A stretch of 64,000 bases of DNA from Streptomyces turgidiscabies Car8 (GCF_000331005.1 NZ_AEJB01000208.1:113408-177407); one strand, 5' to 3'; positions 8,239-17,440 are shown, counted from the first letter of the stretch. Made by a program: numbers and translations. The notes: generated from the sequence alone by a model not told the origin.

Positions 8239-10191
8239 ATGTCCTCATCACGAATGACTCGCCGTATGTTTCTCGGGGCGGCCGGGGTGGCGAGCGCCGC
8301 GACCGCCCTGCCGATCGTCCCCGGCTTCGCCGGTCTTCTGTCGCAGGCGTCCGCCGCTGACACACAGACCAACCTGAGCAGGATGGTCGACATGCGGTTC
8401 GGCATGTTCAACCACTTCAGCCTGGGCACGTTCACGAACCAGGAGTGGGCCGAGCCCAACCAGAGCCCCACCCTTTTCGCTCCTCCGAGCGTCAACTGCG
8501 CGCAGTGGGCCGACGCGGCGGTCGCCGCGAAGATGAGTTACGGCATCCTGACCACCAAGCACCATGACGGCTTCGCCCTCTGGCCCAGTGCTCATGGCAC
8601 CCAGAACGTCGCGAACAGCTCCTACAAGCACGACGTCGTACAGGCGTACTGCGACGCGTTCCGGGCGAAGGGGCTGAAGGTCGGCTTCTACTACTCGATC
8701 TGGGACCGCACCTTCGGCGTCGAGGCGTGGGAGAGCCGGCACAAGGTGACCGGGCTCGACATCACCGACGCCATCCAGCCCGGCGACATGACGTTCATCC
8801 TCGGCCAGATCACCGAGCTGCTCACCAACTACGGCACCATCGACATGTTCATGACCGATGGTTACGCATGGCAGATGGGACAGCAGGCGGTCTCCCACCA
8901 ACGGATCCGTTCCCTGGTGAAGCAGCTGCAGCCGGACTGCGTCATGATCGACATCGGCGGACTGTCGGAGCCCTTCCTCAGCGACGCGATCTTCTTCGAG
9001 GAGCCGCTCGGTGTCACGGCGCCGACGGGCAACACCTACGCCGGAATGCAGGGTCAGACCATAAGCAACGGCTGGTTCTGGCACCCCTCCACCCCGACCG
9101 AGAGCCTCATGAGCAAGGCCGCGGTCCTGTCGCACCTGGCCGACCTGGAGCCGAAGTACACCTCGTTCATCCTCAACTGCCCGCCCAACCGCAACGGGTT
9201 GCTGGACACCAACATCGTCAACCGGCTCGCCGAGGTGGGTGCGGCGTGGAGCCCCAACGCCTCCAGGCCGCCACTGCCCACCCAGCCGCTGCGCGCCGAG
9301 TACCCGGTCACACCGGTCAACGCGTATGCGACCGCCTTCCGCACCGGCGAGGGACCACTCAACGCCATCGACGGACTGAGCGACGTGCGCTACGAGACCT
9401 GCTGGTCGACCTGGGGGCTCTCCTCGCCCCTGCCCAACTCGCTCACGATCGACCTGGGCGGCGTGTGGAGCAACGTCTCCACCCTGGAGTACCTGCCCAA
9501 GCAGTGGAACCGCGACGACTCCACCGACGGCGACATCACCTCGTACGCCATCTCCACCAGCACCGACGGCGCGAACTTCACCCAGGTCGCCACCGGCACC
9601 TGGGCCGGCAACAAGAAGACCAAGCTGGTCGAGTGGTCCGCCCGGAACGCGGGCTTCGTACGGATACAGGTGAACGCGGCCACCGGCGGCTACGCCAACA
9701 TCAGCGGCGTCAGGATCGGAGGCCGGACGGCCGCACCATCCCTTGTCTCGAGGGTTCTGCCGGGCGACGGCACCGTGTATCGGCTGGTCAACCGCAACAG
9801 CGGCAAGGCCGCCGACGTGAGCGGGAACGGAACGGCCAACGGCACCAACATCCTGCAGTGGCCCTGGCTGAACCGGAACAACCAGAAGTGGACCTTCGCC
9901 TCCACCGGCGACGGTTACTACGAGATCAAGGGCGTCAGCAGTGGCAGGCTCATGGAAGTGGCCGGGCTGTCCCGCGACGACGGCGGCAACGTGGCCATCT
10001 ACGCGGACTCCGATGTCCCGCAGCAGCACTGGGCCGTCACCCCCACCGGTGACGGGTACTTCGTCCTCGTCAACCGCTTCAGCGGGCTCTGCCTCGGCGT
10101 CGACGAGGGAAGCACCGCCGACGGAGCCAACATCGAGCAGCAGCCGTACGCGTCACTGACGCGACAGCAGTGGCAGATCATCACCTCCTGA
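8239..10191 (+). CDS. Secreted GH29 alpha-L-fucosidase with F5/8-type and ricin-B lectin domains
   Basis: 650-residue exported glycosidase predicted to release alpha-L-fucose from glycans. The leader has a Tat motif (TRRMFLG) and an Ala-rich end near residue 38. The GH29 barrel spans about 45-345, starting MRFGMFNHFS and including TTKHHDGFALW; Asp207 in MFMTDG is the likely nucleophile. Residues about 355-500 resemble an F5/8 type C (CBM32-like) domain with DLGG and WSARNAGFVRIQV. Residues about 510-650 are a ricin-type beta-trefoil with QKW/QHW/QQW repeats. The start has CAGGAG at good spacing. Together with the GH141-like protein it suggests extracellular breakdown of a fucose-containing polymer. 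Confidence 0.88.
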   Translation: MSSSRMTRRMFLGAAGVASAATALPIVPGFAGLLSQASAADTQTNLSRMVDMRFGMFNHFSLGTFTNQEWAEPNQSPTLFAPPSVNCAQWADAAVAAKMSYGILTTKHHDGFALWPSAHGTQNVANSSYKHDVVQAYCDAFRAKGLKVGFYYSIWDRTFGVEAWESRHKVTGLDITDAIQPGDMTFILGQITELLTNYGTIDMFMTDGYAWQMGQQAVSHQRIRSLVKQLQPDCVMIDIGGLSEPFLSDAIFFEEPLGVTAPTGNTYAGMQGQTISNGWFWHPSTPTESLMSKAAVLSHLADLEPKYTSFILNCPPNRNGLLDTNIVNRLAEVGAAWSPNASRPPLPTQPLRAEYPVTPVNAYATAFRTGEGPLNAIDGLSDVRYETCWSTWGLSSPLPNSLTIDLGGVWSNVSTLEYLPKQWNRDDSTDGDITSYAISTSTDGANFTQVATGTWAGNKKTKLVEWSARNAGFVRIQVNAATGGYANISGVRIGGRTAAPSLVSRVLPGDGTVYRLVNRNSGKAADVSGNGTANGTNILQWPWLNRNNQKWTFASTGDGYYEIKGVSSGRLMEVAGLSRDDGGNVAIYADSDVPQQHWAVTPTGDGYFVLVNRFSGLCLGVDEGSTADGANIEQQPYASLTRQQWQIITS

Positions 10192-10352
10192 CCTGCCCTC
10201 CACTCCCTCCTCACTCCCTCCTCCACAGCGCGGAGGTGTCGAGCAGGTGTGTGATCACTCGAAGGCCGTGCGCCGGGCACGCTTCTGCGCGTCGTACGCC
10301 GCCGAGGCCTGCAGCCGTTCGATCCGTGCCACGTGGCCCCGCACGGCCGCGA

Positions 10353-10533
10353 CAGAGACGAGCGTCCCGCGAAGAGACCGGCGAGGGGTGCCATGTCCTC
10401 GCCGGTCTCGAAGCGGTAGTCCTTGTCGATCAGAACCCGGGGCAACTCCTACCACCGGCGCGCGAGTTCGTCGCCTCGCCGCGTCAGCCCCCTCCCGGCC
10501 TCGACCGAGCAGCCGGGCCGCACCCCATTCCTC
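10353..10533 (-). pseudogene. DUF899 (thioredoxin-like) N-terminal remnant
   Basis: The minus strand encodes pieces matching the start of DUF899 proteins: EEWGAARLL, then after a frame change LTRRGDELARRW, a TAG stop, and ELPRVLIDKDYRF...LAGLFAGRSSL. Beyond this the family sequence is lost. The frameshift, stop codon and truncation mark it as decayed. It lies immediately downstream of the ArsR gene on the same strand and may once have been the third gene of that operon. Confidence 0.6.
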
Positions 10534-10915
10534 ACACGGCCCGGCCCTGTGATCGGTCGCCGTCTCCCTCGTCGCGCTCCGCCTCCTCAGCGACGCGCTT
10601 GATGTGCGCCAGCCGCCGATCCCAGTCCGCCGCGAGCGTGGCCATCCACCGCGCCGTCGTGTCCAGCGCCGCGGGCCGCACCACGTACCGCACCTCGCGT
10701 CCGACCCGGCTGCCGGAGACCAGCCCGGCGGCGTCGAGAACGGCGAGGTGTTTGACCACCGCCTGGCGCGAGACGGGAAGCCGTTCGGCGAGTGTCGTCG
10801 CGGTGGCATCGCCCTGTGCGGCGAGCAGTTCGAGCAGCTGCCGTCGCGTCGGGTCGGCCAGGGCGCCGAGGACGCTGTCGACCGGCTCGACGGCACTGCG
10901 GTCTTCGTTCGTCAC
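10532..10915 (-). CDS. ArsR-family regulator
   Basis: 127-residue winged-helix repressor. Residues about 12-85 hold the motif ALADPTRRQLLELLAAQG, then VSRQAVVKHLAVLDAAGLV and the wing GREVRYVV. It lacks an obvious metal-binding CxC. This subfamily is typically encoded with an SRPBCC gene, as here. Its start overlaps the stop of the SRPBCC gene by 4 bp (ATGA), implying coupled translation. Two TGCAACC/GGTTGCA palindromes in front of the operon are its likely operators. Confidence 0.85.
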   Translation of the reverse strand: MTNEDRSAVEPVDSVLGALADPTRRQLLELLAAQGDATATTLAERLPVSRQAVVKHLAVLDAAGLVSGSRVGREVRYVVRPAALDTTARWMATLAADWDRRLAHIKRVAEEAERDEGDGDRSQGRAV

Positions 10916-11358
10916 ACGGACGACTGTTCGGCGCGCTTCCTGAGCGCGTCAAGTTCCAGGGGCCAGCCGGCGGTGTGGTCCTTGTGGTTCTGACCGCGCA
11001 GCTCCTCGGACCCGGCCAGCGCGGCGAACCCGCTCTCGACGACGCGCAGCCGCGTCCGGTCGCCCTCCTGGGTCAGGGTGAACTCCACGAGGGTGCTGTT
11101 GTCCTCGCGCAACTCCTGCCCGGGGAAGGCGCTGGTCCAGCGGTACGCCAGATACGTCGGCGGCTCGACCTTCTCCACCCGCACCGGGAAGTCACCGTGC
11201 TCCGCGTTCTTCGCCACCATCGACTCGCCCTCCTTGGCCACGGTGCCGGGCAGGCTCGCCTTGTCGGCCACCCAGAACCCGGGCTGGGCCACCAGCGACC
11301 AGACCCGTTCCAGGGGTGCCTCGATCAGGGTTTCGCGTTCGATCCGGTCCTCGCTCAT
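10912..11358 (-). CDS. SRPBCC / AHSA1-like domain protein
   Basis: 148-residue START-like helix-grip protein (Activator of Hsp90 ATPase-1-like group), a hydrophobic-ligand cavity fold. Typical features are the N-terminal strand IERETLIEAPLERVWSLV, the central PPTYLAYRW and the C-terminal helix GWPLELDALRKRAE. GAAGGAG lies upstream of the ATG at 11358. It is the first gene of a two-gene operon with the ArsR regulator. The physiological ligand of this family is generally unknown. Confidence 0.8.
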   Translation of the reverse strand: MSEDRIERETLIEAPLERVWSLVAQPGFWVADKASLPGTVAKEGESMVAKNAEHGDFPVRVEKVEPPTYLAYRWTSAFPGQELREDNSTLVEFTLTQEGDRTRLRVVESGFAALAGSEELRGQNHKDHTAGWPLELDALRKRAEQSSV

Positions 11359-11387
11359 GAGGTGACTCCTTCGCCGCCGCTATTGGA

Positions 11388-11405
11388 TGCAACCCCAGGG
11401 TTGCA
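11388..11405. promoter_or_regulatory. ArsR operator-like palindrome 1
   Basis: A perfect 8+2+8 inverted repeat, TGCAACCC-CA-GGGTTGCA, 30 bp upstream of the SRPBCC start. A second site, centred 33 bp away, would lie on the same face of the helix. Paired palindromes before an ArsR operon are typical operators. Confidence 0.6.
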
Positions 11406-11420
11406 CGTCCACCATCCAAG

Positions 11421-11438
11421 TGCAACCCAACGGTTGCG
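11421..11438. promoter_or_regulatory. ArsR operator-like palindrome 2
   Basis: TGCAACC-CAAC-GGTTGCG, a near-perfect inverted repeat matching the 11388-11405 site. It lies between the SRPBCC-ArsR operon and the divergent LuxR regulator, so it could affect either. Confidence 0.55.
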
Positions 11439-11564
11439 CCTGGGCTGGGCGTCGTAGCCGTCCACCCTGTGAGATCCGTCCGTCCCGGTTCACCGACGCG
11501 GCGGTTACGGCGATCAGCAGGAGAGAATGATGTGTGAGGGGAATGTAAAGACAAGGGGGCAACT

Positions 11565-14540
11565 GTGGGCGGGGACTGGGTAGTTGGGGACGGCGAGAAC
11601 GGGGTTCCGTTGCTGGGACGCTCCGTCGAGCTGGCCCGGTTCGACGCACTGCTCGACCGTGCGGCAGACGGCGCGCGCGGCACGGCACGGGGCGGGGAAC
11701 TCCGTGACAGCGGCCGTTCCCGGCTCGTCGACATCACCGGCGAGGCCGGCATCGGCAAGAGCCGGCTGCTCGGCGAGGTCTGCGCGCGGGCGCGCCGACG
11801 CGGAATGACCGTACTGCGCGGCAGGGCCACGGAGTACGAACGGCAGGTGCCGTTCCAGGTGTTCACCGACGCGCTCGCCCACCTCGACCCGCACGCCCTG
11901 GACGGCTTCCAGGAGGCCGACGCGGTGGCGCCCCTGCTCCAGCGGAGCGGAGCGGTCGACCGTTTCGGACTGCACCGGTCCACGGCCGCCCTGCTCACCC
12001 GGCTCGCCGCCCCCTCCGGACTGCTGCTGGCCCTCGACGACCTGCACTGGGCGGACCCGGCGTCACTGGAGTTGCTCGACCATCTCGTACGCCATCCCGT
12101 GCGCGCCCCCGTCGTCCTGGCCGTGACACGCCGTGACCGGCAGAGTCCCGAGTCCCTCGCCGCCCGGCTCACCCGAGAACTCGACACCGGCACGGTCGTC
12201 AGACTCGGGCTGAGACCGCTGAGCGCACGCGACTGCACCGAACTGGCCGGCCCCGGCCTGCCGCACGCCGAGTCCGCCGCACTGTACGCCGCGAGCGAGG
12301 GCAACCCGTTCTACTTCCTGACCCTCCTTCAGGCCCACCGCGGGGGTACGACGCCCGAGTCCTCGGCGCCTCCCGGGCTCGGCACCCTGCTGCTGGACGA
12401 ACTGACCGTGCTCGCCCCCTCCCGGCGCGGCATCGTCGACGCCGTGGCGGTGCTGGGCGAGCACGCCACCCCGGCGATGGTGAGCCGGGTGACCGGCCGC
12501 TCCGGCACCGAGTTCACCGCCGACGTGCACGCTCTCACCCGACGCGATCTGCTGCGCTCCGCCCCGCAGGGCCTGCTGACCCTGCGGCATCCGGTCGTGC
12601 GAACCCTCGTCCACGAAAGCACACCCGTCCTGAGGCGCGTCGAGATGCACCGGCTCGCCGCTCAGGAACTGGCCCGCGCCGGTGCCTCCGCCGCCGAGCG
12701 GGCCCACCATGTGGAACAGTCGCTGACCTCCTGGGACCCGGCAGCGGTGGCCGTGCTCGAGGAGGCCGCCGCACGGACCGCGCGAACGGCCCCGGCGAGT
12801 TGCGCCCACTGGCTCGACGTGGCGCTCCGCCACCTTCCGCACACTCCCGAACACGCTTCCAGGCGGCGCGAGTTGGTCCTGCGGCGGGCCCGCGCGCTGG
12901 CCGCGTGCGGTGGCCTGCGCGAGAGCCGCGACCTGCTCCAGGAGCTGATCGCCACCCCGCGCCGGTCACCCGGTGGCCCGACCGCCGACGAGAACCAGGG
13001 CCGCCAAGGCCGCCTCAGAGTGCGCGCGGTCGTCCTGTGCGCGCTGGTGGAGCGTCATCTGGGGCGCTGCACCGAGGCGGTCGCCCTGTTGCGCCGCGAG
13101 CTGGCCCGCGGCCACACCCCGGCCGACATCGTCCGGCTCGGCCTGGAGCTGGGCTCGGCCGCGCCCCAGGACAGCGACACCTCGTACGCCCAGGTGCGCA
13201 CCGAGGTCGACATGGCGCTCGCGGCGGCCCGGTCCACGGGGGACGAGATCGGGGAGGCGGGCGTCCTCGCCGTCGCCGCCCTGGGAGAGGCGTACGAGGG
13301 CAACATGACCACCGCGCACGGCTTCGCCCGGCAGGCCGCCGCCCTGGTCGACTCCCTGCCCGACAACGACCTCACCGCGCTGTGCGAACCCCTGGCCCGG
13401 CTCGGCTGGGCGGAGGCTTTCCTGGAGCACTACCCGGACGCGGAACGGCACGCGGAGCGCGGCCTCGACATCGCCCGCCGCAGCGGCCAGCTCTATGTCG
13501 TGCCCCATCTGCTGCTCTGCCTGTCCCATGTCCGGGTCCAGACCTGCCGGATCTCCTCGGCACTGGAACTCGCCGACCAGGCCGAGGACATCGCCCGCGG
13601 GATCGGCAGCGACCAGTTGCTCGCGTTCGTACTGGCGAGCAAGGCCGCGGCGCTCGTCGCCGCCTGCCCGCCGGGCGATCCGCGCCCGCTCGCCGTCGCC
13701 GAGGAGGCGGTGGCCGCCGCCGGTACGGGGGTCGACTGGTGGGCCTCCACGGCCTGGTGCATCTTCGGCTGGGCCGCGCTCATGGCCGGCGATCCGGTCC
13801 GCGCCCGGGACGCGATGCTCCAGGCGGGCGGCGGCCCCGAACTGCGGCGGATCCAGCCCTCGATGCGGCCGCTCTACCTGGAGATCCTGGTCACGTCCGC
13901 ACTGGTGACGGGCAGGCCCGAGGAGGCTCGCGGCTGGGCCGAGCGGGCGCGCAAGGAGGCGGAACAACTGGGGCTGCCGATGCAGCGGGCGTCCGCGCTG
14001 CGCAGCACCGCTCATCTGCCGCTGGAGCAGGGGGACACGGCAGCGGCGGCGGACCTGTTCGCGGAGGCGGCGGCGGAGAGCGCCCGCTGCGGCGCGGTCT
14101 TCTGGGAGGCCCACTCCCTGCTGCTCGGCGCCCCGCTGGAAGCGGCGGCGGGCCATGGCCGGGGCGGCACGCGCGCCTGGCTCAAGGGGCGCCGGCTCGC
14201 CGAGGCGGGCGGCAGCGGCATGCTGGTCGGCCTCGCCGACGCCACCCGTCCGCCCGGTGCCGACTCCGAGGCTCCGTACGGTTCCCAGGACCGCACCGAA
14301 CTGGCCCAGCGGCTGGCCACGCTGACCGCCCGGGAGCTGGAGATAGCCGAACTGGTGGCGCAGGGGCTCACCAGCCAGGCCATCGCGGACCGGCTCTACG
14401 TCAGCCGGCGTACCGTCGAGACCCATGTCTCCCGCGCCTTCCGCAAGACCGGGGTCTCCTCACGTACCGCCCTGGCCACACTGATGGCCCGCCGCCGCAC
14501 CGCAAGCCGTTTCGGGGACACCCGAGCGGAGCAGGACTGA
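11565..14540 (+). CDS. Large ATP-binding LuxR-family regulator (LAL type)
   Basis: 991-residue STAND-type transcriptional regulator. GTG 11565 follows AAGGGGG. The N-terminal ATPase has Walker A GEAGIGKS at residues 59-66 and a Walker B-like LLLALDDLHWAD near 155. The long helical middle resembles TPR-like repeats. The last about 65 residues are a LuxR/GerE helix-turn-helix (LTARELEIAELVAQG...IADRLYVSRRTVETHVS). Such proteins are usually ligand-responsive activators of secondary metabolism or sugar use in Streptomyces. Nothing nearby identifies its target. It is divergent from the SRPBCC-ArsR operon. Confidence 0.88.
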   Translation: MGGDWVVGDGENGVPLLGRSVELARFDALLDRAADGARGTARGGELRDSGRSRLVDITGEAGIGKSRLLGEVCARARRRGMTVLRGRATEYERQVPFQVFTDALAHLDPHALDGFQEADAVAPLLQRSGAVDRFGLHRSTAALLTRLAAPSGLLLALDDLHWADPASLELLDHLVRHPVRAPVVLAVTRRDRQSPESLAARLTRELDTGTVVRLGLRPLSARDCTELAGPGLPHAESAALYAASEGNPFYFLTLLQAHRGGTTPESSAPPGLGTLLLDELTVLAPSRRGIVDAVAVLGEHATPAMVSRVTGRSGTEFTADVHALTRRDLLRSAPQGLLTLRHPVVRTLVHESTPVLRRVEMHRLAAQELARAGASAAERAHHVEQSLTSWDPAAVAVLEEAAARTARTAPASCAHWLDVALRHLPHTPEHASRRRELVLRRARALAACGGLRESRDLLQELIATPRRSPGGPTADENQGRQGRLRVRAVVLCALVERHLGRCTEAVALLRRELARGHTPADIVRLGLELGSAAPQDSDTSYAQVRTEVDMALAAARSTGDEIGEAGVLAVAALGEAYEGNMTTAHGFARQAAALVDSLPDNDLTALCEPLARLGWAEAFLEHYPDAERHAERGLDIARRSGQLYVVPHLLLCLSHVRVQTCRISSALELADQAEDIARGIGSDQLLAFVLASKAAALVAACPPGDPRPLAVAEEAVAAAGTGVDWWASTAWCIFGWAALMAGDPVRARDAMLQAGGGPELRRIQPSMRPLYLEILVTSALVTGRPEEARGWAERARKEAEQLGLPMQRASALRSTAHLPLEQGDTAAAADLFAEAAAESARCGAVFWEAHSLLLGAPLEAAAGHGRGGTRAWLKGRRLAEAGGSGMLVGLADATRPPGADSEAPYGSQDRTELAQRLATLTARELEIAELVAQGLTSQAIADRLYVSRRTVETHVSRAFRKTGVSSRTALATLMARRRTASRFGDTRAEQD

Positions 14541-14634
14541 GCCGACTCCAGGTCCAGGTCCAGATGCCCTCGGCCTCGGCGGTGATCGGTGAGCTTCTGC
14601 TGACCGGCCACCGCCGTCTCGGCCGGGAATCCGC

Positions 14635-15492
14635 CTACTTGACGTCGATGAAGTCGGCGGCCGACGTCGCGGAGCCGGTGGTGAAGGTGCCGGCGAAGAC
14701 GTAGCGGTAGTAGCCGTCGACGCCGGCCTTGGTGGTGGTGCTCAAGGTGCCGGTCCTGCTGGTCTTGACCGTCTTGAGGGTGGTGTAGGTGGTGCTGCCC
14801 TTCTTGCGGAACTGCAACTTCACCGGCTGGGTCGCGTACCCCGAGTTCTTCCCCGTGGTCCAGTCGGCTCGATTCAGCTTGCCGGTGACCGTGATGTTCT
14901 TGCCCTTCTTCACCGGCTCCGGGGAGGCGTTGACGGTCAGTGCGGCGGCCCGCTTGATGCTGGTCCTGGCGACGTCGTCGTCAATGCTGATGTTCAGGTA
15001 GAGGTCGAAGGCACCCAGGAAGATTTTCCAGGCCCCCGCGGTGCCGTTGCCGTCCTTGAAGTCGACCGCGGGGTCGATGGTGAAGACCGCCTTGCATTTG
15101 TAGCTGTAGCCACCCTGGACCGTCGTCTCCGTGCAGACGGGGTCGGCGTCCGTCCCCAGGGCGCCGGTGATGGTGTCCGTACTCGAACTGTCGGTGCCCT
15201 GCCACAGGAACGCCTGAGTGAGGGCCAGGCCCTCCTCGTCGAAGGCGGTGAATGTGATGGGAACGGCCTTCTTGCCCGTCACGCCGAGAACGATGTCCTT
15301 GCCGTTGTTGACGACTGCGTCCTTGAACGTGGTGTCGCCTATCGCGTCTCTCGGCTGGACGCTCCGCGAGGCGAGGGCTCTGAGATCGGTCTCCGCCCCA
15401 GGATGCTCCGCTGCCTGGGCGGCACCCGGGAGAACGAGCGTCGAGAGGAGGACGGCGCCGGAGATGCCGGTGGCCGCAGTGTTTGTACGCAT
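14635..15492 (-). CDS. Secreted protein of unknown function
   Basis: 285-residue exported protein. The ATG at 15492 follows GGGGGAATCAC and begins a signal peptide ending near AQAAEH. The mature part has no family I recognise. Residues about 185-285 look like a beta-sandwich with SxGTLSTTTKAGVDGYYRYVFAGT, a pattern common in Streptomyces calcium-binding or adhesin-like secreted proteins. Two cysteines (VCTE, YKCK) may form a disulfide. It stands alone, downstream of the lipoprotein gene and on the same strand. Confidence 0.7.
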   Translation of the reverse strand: MRTNTAATGISGAVLLSTLVLPGAAQAAEHPGAETDLRALASRSVQPRDAIGDTTFKDAVVNNGKDIVLGVTGKKAVPITFTAFDEEGLALTQAFLWQGTDSSSTDTITGALGTDADPVCTETTVQGGYSYKCKAVFTIDPAVDFKDGNGTAGAWKIFLGAFDLYLNISIDDDVARTSIKRAAALTVNASPEPVKKGKNITVTGKLNRADWTTGKNSGYATQPVKLQFRKKGSTTYTTLKTVKTSRTGTLSTTTKAGVDGYYRYVFAGTFTTGSATSAADFIDVK

Positions 15493-15605
15493 GTGATTCC
15501 CCCAGGGTGAGGTCGGACGGTCCTGCCGAACTGACGTGATGGCAGGGCCCGTTGATGTGGTGAAGAGGCCGGTGCACGCCCGGATCCCGCGGAAGCGGAA
15601 CGGGA

Positions 15606-16481
15606 TCAGGGCGTGGGAGAGGCGAAGATGTCGTCGAGGTCGAAGGAGTGGGTGGGGCTCGGCCAGAGGTCCGGCGGGTGGAGGTCCGTCGGCTGGGAGC
15701 CCGGTGCGGGTACGTCGGCCGGGTCGGCGGTGGGCTTGCCGTCCGGGCTGCACACCTGCGGTGCCGAGGGCTGGGACAGTTCGTAGTCGGCGACCCGCTT
15801 CGACCGGAAGTCCACGACGGCGCGACCCGAGAAGTCCTGTTCGCCGCCGACGCGGACCTCCTTGGGCAGTTCCCTGCTCGTCAGCGGCTTGCCCACGGTG
15901 ACCGAGAGGAGGGCGCCCACGCAGGGACTGCGGTCCGTCGCGTAGAGGGACGCGGGCAGGGCGATCTCCTGCTCGACGCGTGCGTCCACATGGAGTTCGA
16001 CGCGTTTCACCCGGCGGATGTCGAAGTAGTAGGCGGGTTGTGTCCCGTCCTCGAGCCGATCGCGGTCGGCGTCGTCCGCGACTCCGTACACCAGCTTCCA
16101 GAACTCGACCTGCACGGTGATCTTCCGGCAGAGCGGGCCGTTGTACCCCGGCAGACTGACGACGCTCAGGCTGTCGCCCCCGTAGTTCTCCTTGGGCGTG
16201 TCGATGAAGCGCCCAGCCCAGTCCACGGATTCCTCGGTCGTCCACCCCTTGTTGTCGTGGCAGCCGGAGGCCTCGGTCGGATACGGAGGCGTGATCGACG
16301 GCGTGGGCGAAGGGCTCGGCGACTCGGACACGCCGGTGGCGCTCTCGGACGGATCTCCGGCGAGAGGGGTGCCCTGGGCGCTCGAACACCCCCCGGTGAA
16401 CAGAACGGCCACGGCGATGGCCGCGACGACCGGCACGACGGAGTGTTTGGGCCCGGGTACGCGCCTCGATACGTACCTCAC
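15606..16481 (-). CDS. Putative lipoprotein
   Basis: 291 residues. The start is GTG 16481, whose GTGA overlaps the stop of the upstream membrane-protein gene, so translation is probably coupled; a longer frame runs through that gene and is not used. The N-terminus has a hydrophobic segment and lipobox LFTGGC-SS, then a Ser/Pro linker (SPSPSPTPS). The globular part has paired cysteines and a Pro-rich C-terminal tail. No domain is recognised. It probably works at the membrane with its co-translated partner. Confidence 0.75.
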   Translation of the reverse strand: MRYVSRRVPGPKHSVVPVVAAIAVAVLFTGGCSSAQGTPLAGDPSESATGVSESPSPSPTPSITPPYPTEASGCHDNKGWTTEESVDWAGRFIDTPKENYGGDSLSVVSLPGYNGPLCRKITVQVEFWKLVYGVADDADRDRLEDGTQPAYYFDIRRVKRVELHVDARVEQEIALPASLYATDRSPCVGALLSVTVGKPLTSRELPKEVRVGGEQDFSGRAVVDFRSKRVADYELSQPSAPQVCSPDGKPTADPADVPAPGSQPTDLHPPDLWPSPTHSFDLDDIFASPTP

Positions 16482-16882
16482 CGGTCGAACCAGTTCCTGG
16501 CCTCCGCGGAGCTGAAGACCCGCAGCACGGCGACGGCGAAGACGATGCCCGGGAGAACCGAGACGCCGCCTCCCTGGAACAGGCTCACCACACCGATCAG
16601 CACGCCCAGCGCCTCGACGACGATGACCGTGACGCGTATCCCGTTCACCCGCTTGCCCGCGAATACGCCGCACAGCAGGAGCGCCCCCGCGATCAGCAGC
16701 GACAGCACCGCCACGAACCGGAGCAGCCCGGCCCCTTCATCCCGGCCGTGGTCCACCGCGTCGTTCACCACGGCCACCAACAGGAAGCCGGCCGCCAGGT
16801 TCAGCACGGCCTGGAGCCACACCCCCACCAACGCCAGCCTGACACTCTTCGGCATCTGTGCTTTCACACTCGGTGTCGTCAT
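16478..16882 (-). CDS. Small integral membrane protein (four predicted helices)
   Basis: 134 residues with four hydrophobic segments at about 15-40, 55-78, 80-102 and 103-122, a typical small four-helix membrane protein. Function unknown. It ends in NWFDR and overlaps the downstream lipoprotein gene by 4 bp, indicating a two-gene operon. Confidence 0.7.
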   Translation of the reverse strand: MTTPSVKAQMPKSVRLALVGVWLQAVLNLAAGFLLVAVVNDAVDHGRDEGAGLLRFVAVLSLLIAGALLLCGVFAGKRVNGIRVTVIVVEALGVLIGVVSLFQGGGVSVLPGIVFAVAVLRVFSSAEARNWFDR

Positions 16883-16991
16883 GAATGCAAGAAAACGGCA
16901 CGCGTGTCAGGGACACCTCGGTAGGAGTACGTATTCCATGTACGTATGTGCCATCGCACCGCCCGGCCAGTACCCCGTGACCACCCGGTGA

Positions 16992-17201
16992 GGGTGGGGG
17001 AAGCAAGGACGCGAGAGCTGGGCGCACCTGCTGAGGCTCGACCAACATGCCTGTCTGCCCGAGCACCTGGCACTCTCCGTGCGACCAGACGGCGTCAGCA
17101 TGTCGCAGCCCTGGGTCGAGGGAGGGGCCTGGGCGTGGATCCAGCCGAGCGAGTCGGTGGAGTTCCTGGCCGGGTGGCGCGAGAAGCCTCGGATGCCATG
17201 A
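16992..17201 (+). pseudogene. Orphan C-terminal gene fragment next to the att site
   Basis: An open frame without a usable start codon encodes about 69 residues with protein-like composition, including LPEHLALSVRPDGV and SVEFLAGW, ending at TGA 17199. It resembles, from memory only, small proteins encoded by Streptomyces integrative elements. It is probably a truncated remnant left by an earlier integration event at the adjacent attachment site. The rest of 16883-17325 holds nothing I can identify. Confidence 0.35.
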
Positions 17202-17325
17202 TCGCCCTGCACTCCGGTTGAGCGCCCACTGGGCGAACGATCTCCAGAGACCAAAAAAGGGCCCGCTCCTGTGGAGAGGCCCACCGGCTCCCGCAGGTCA
17301 GATCGATTCTTCCCGCGTAGCACGT

Positions 17326-17382
17326 GGTGGGGCGGGTGGGACTCGAACCCACGGCCGACGGATTATGAGTCCTTTGAGGATC
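17326..17382. repeat. att direct repeat, copy 1 (tRNA 3' half, CAU anticodon)
   Basis: 57 bp identical to 30021-30077. On the minus strand it reads as the 3' half of a tRNA: anticodon loop CTCATAA, T-arm GTTCGAG, and acceptor strand CCCGCCCC-A. The 5' half is missing; on that side lies unrelated sequence. This is the standard footprint of tRNA-targeted site-specific integration, at the end distal to the intact tRNA. The tRNA would be Met or Ile2 (CAU). Confidence 0.85.
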
Positions 17383-17440
17383 TTGGCGGTCCTTGCCGAT
17401 CTACGCTCATCCTTGATGTTTTCGCAGGTCAGACGCAGTT
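17383..17440. repeat. Left-arm homology next to att copy 1
   Basis: These 58 bp align without gaps to 30078-30135 at 45 of 58 identities, immediately after the identical att core. Further short matches (CCTTGTCAGTCT, and GCGCAGCGGATT near 17580) follow in both places. The two elements therefore have related left ends, as expected if related integrases used the same tRNA site. Confidence 0.7.

Noticed and set aside
10255..10352. A possible C-terminal protein segment (HVARIERLQASAAYDAQKRARR) after the DUF899 remnant
   Set aside because: Protein-like, but I cannot connect it to a family or to an intact start, so it is not listed as a separate gene.
17328..17370. An intact tRNA gene at 17.3 kb or 30.0 kb
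   Set aside because: Only the anticodon loop through acceptor 3' strand is present. Upstream there is no D-arm or 5' acceptor strand, so these are attachment-site fragments.
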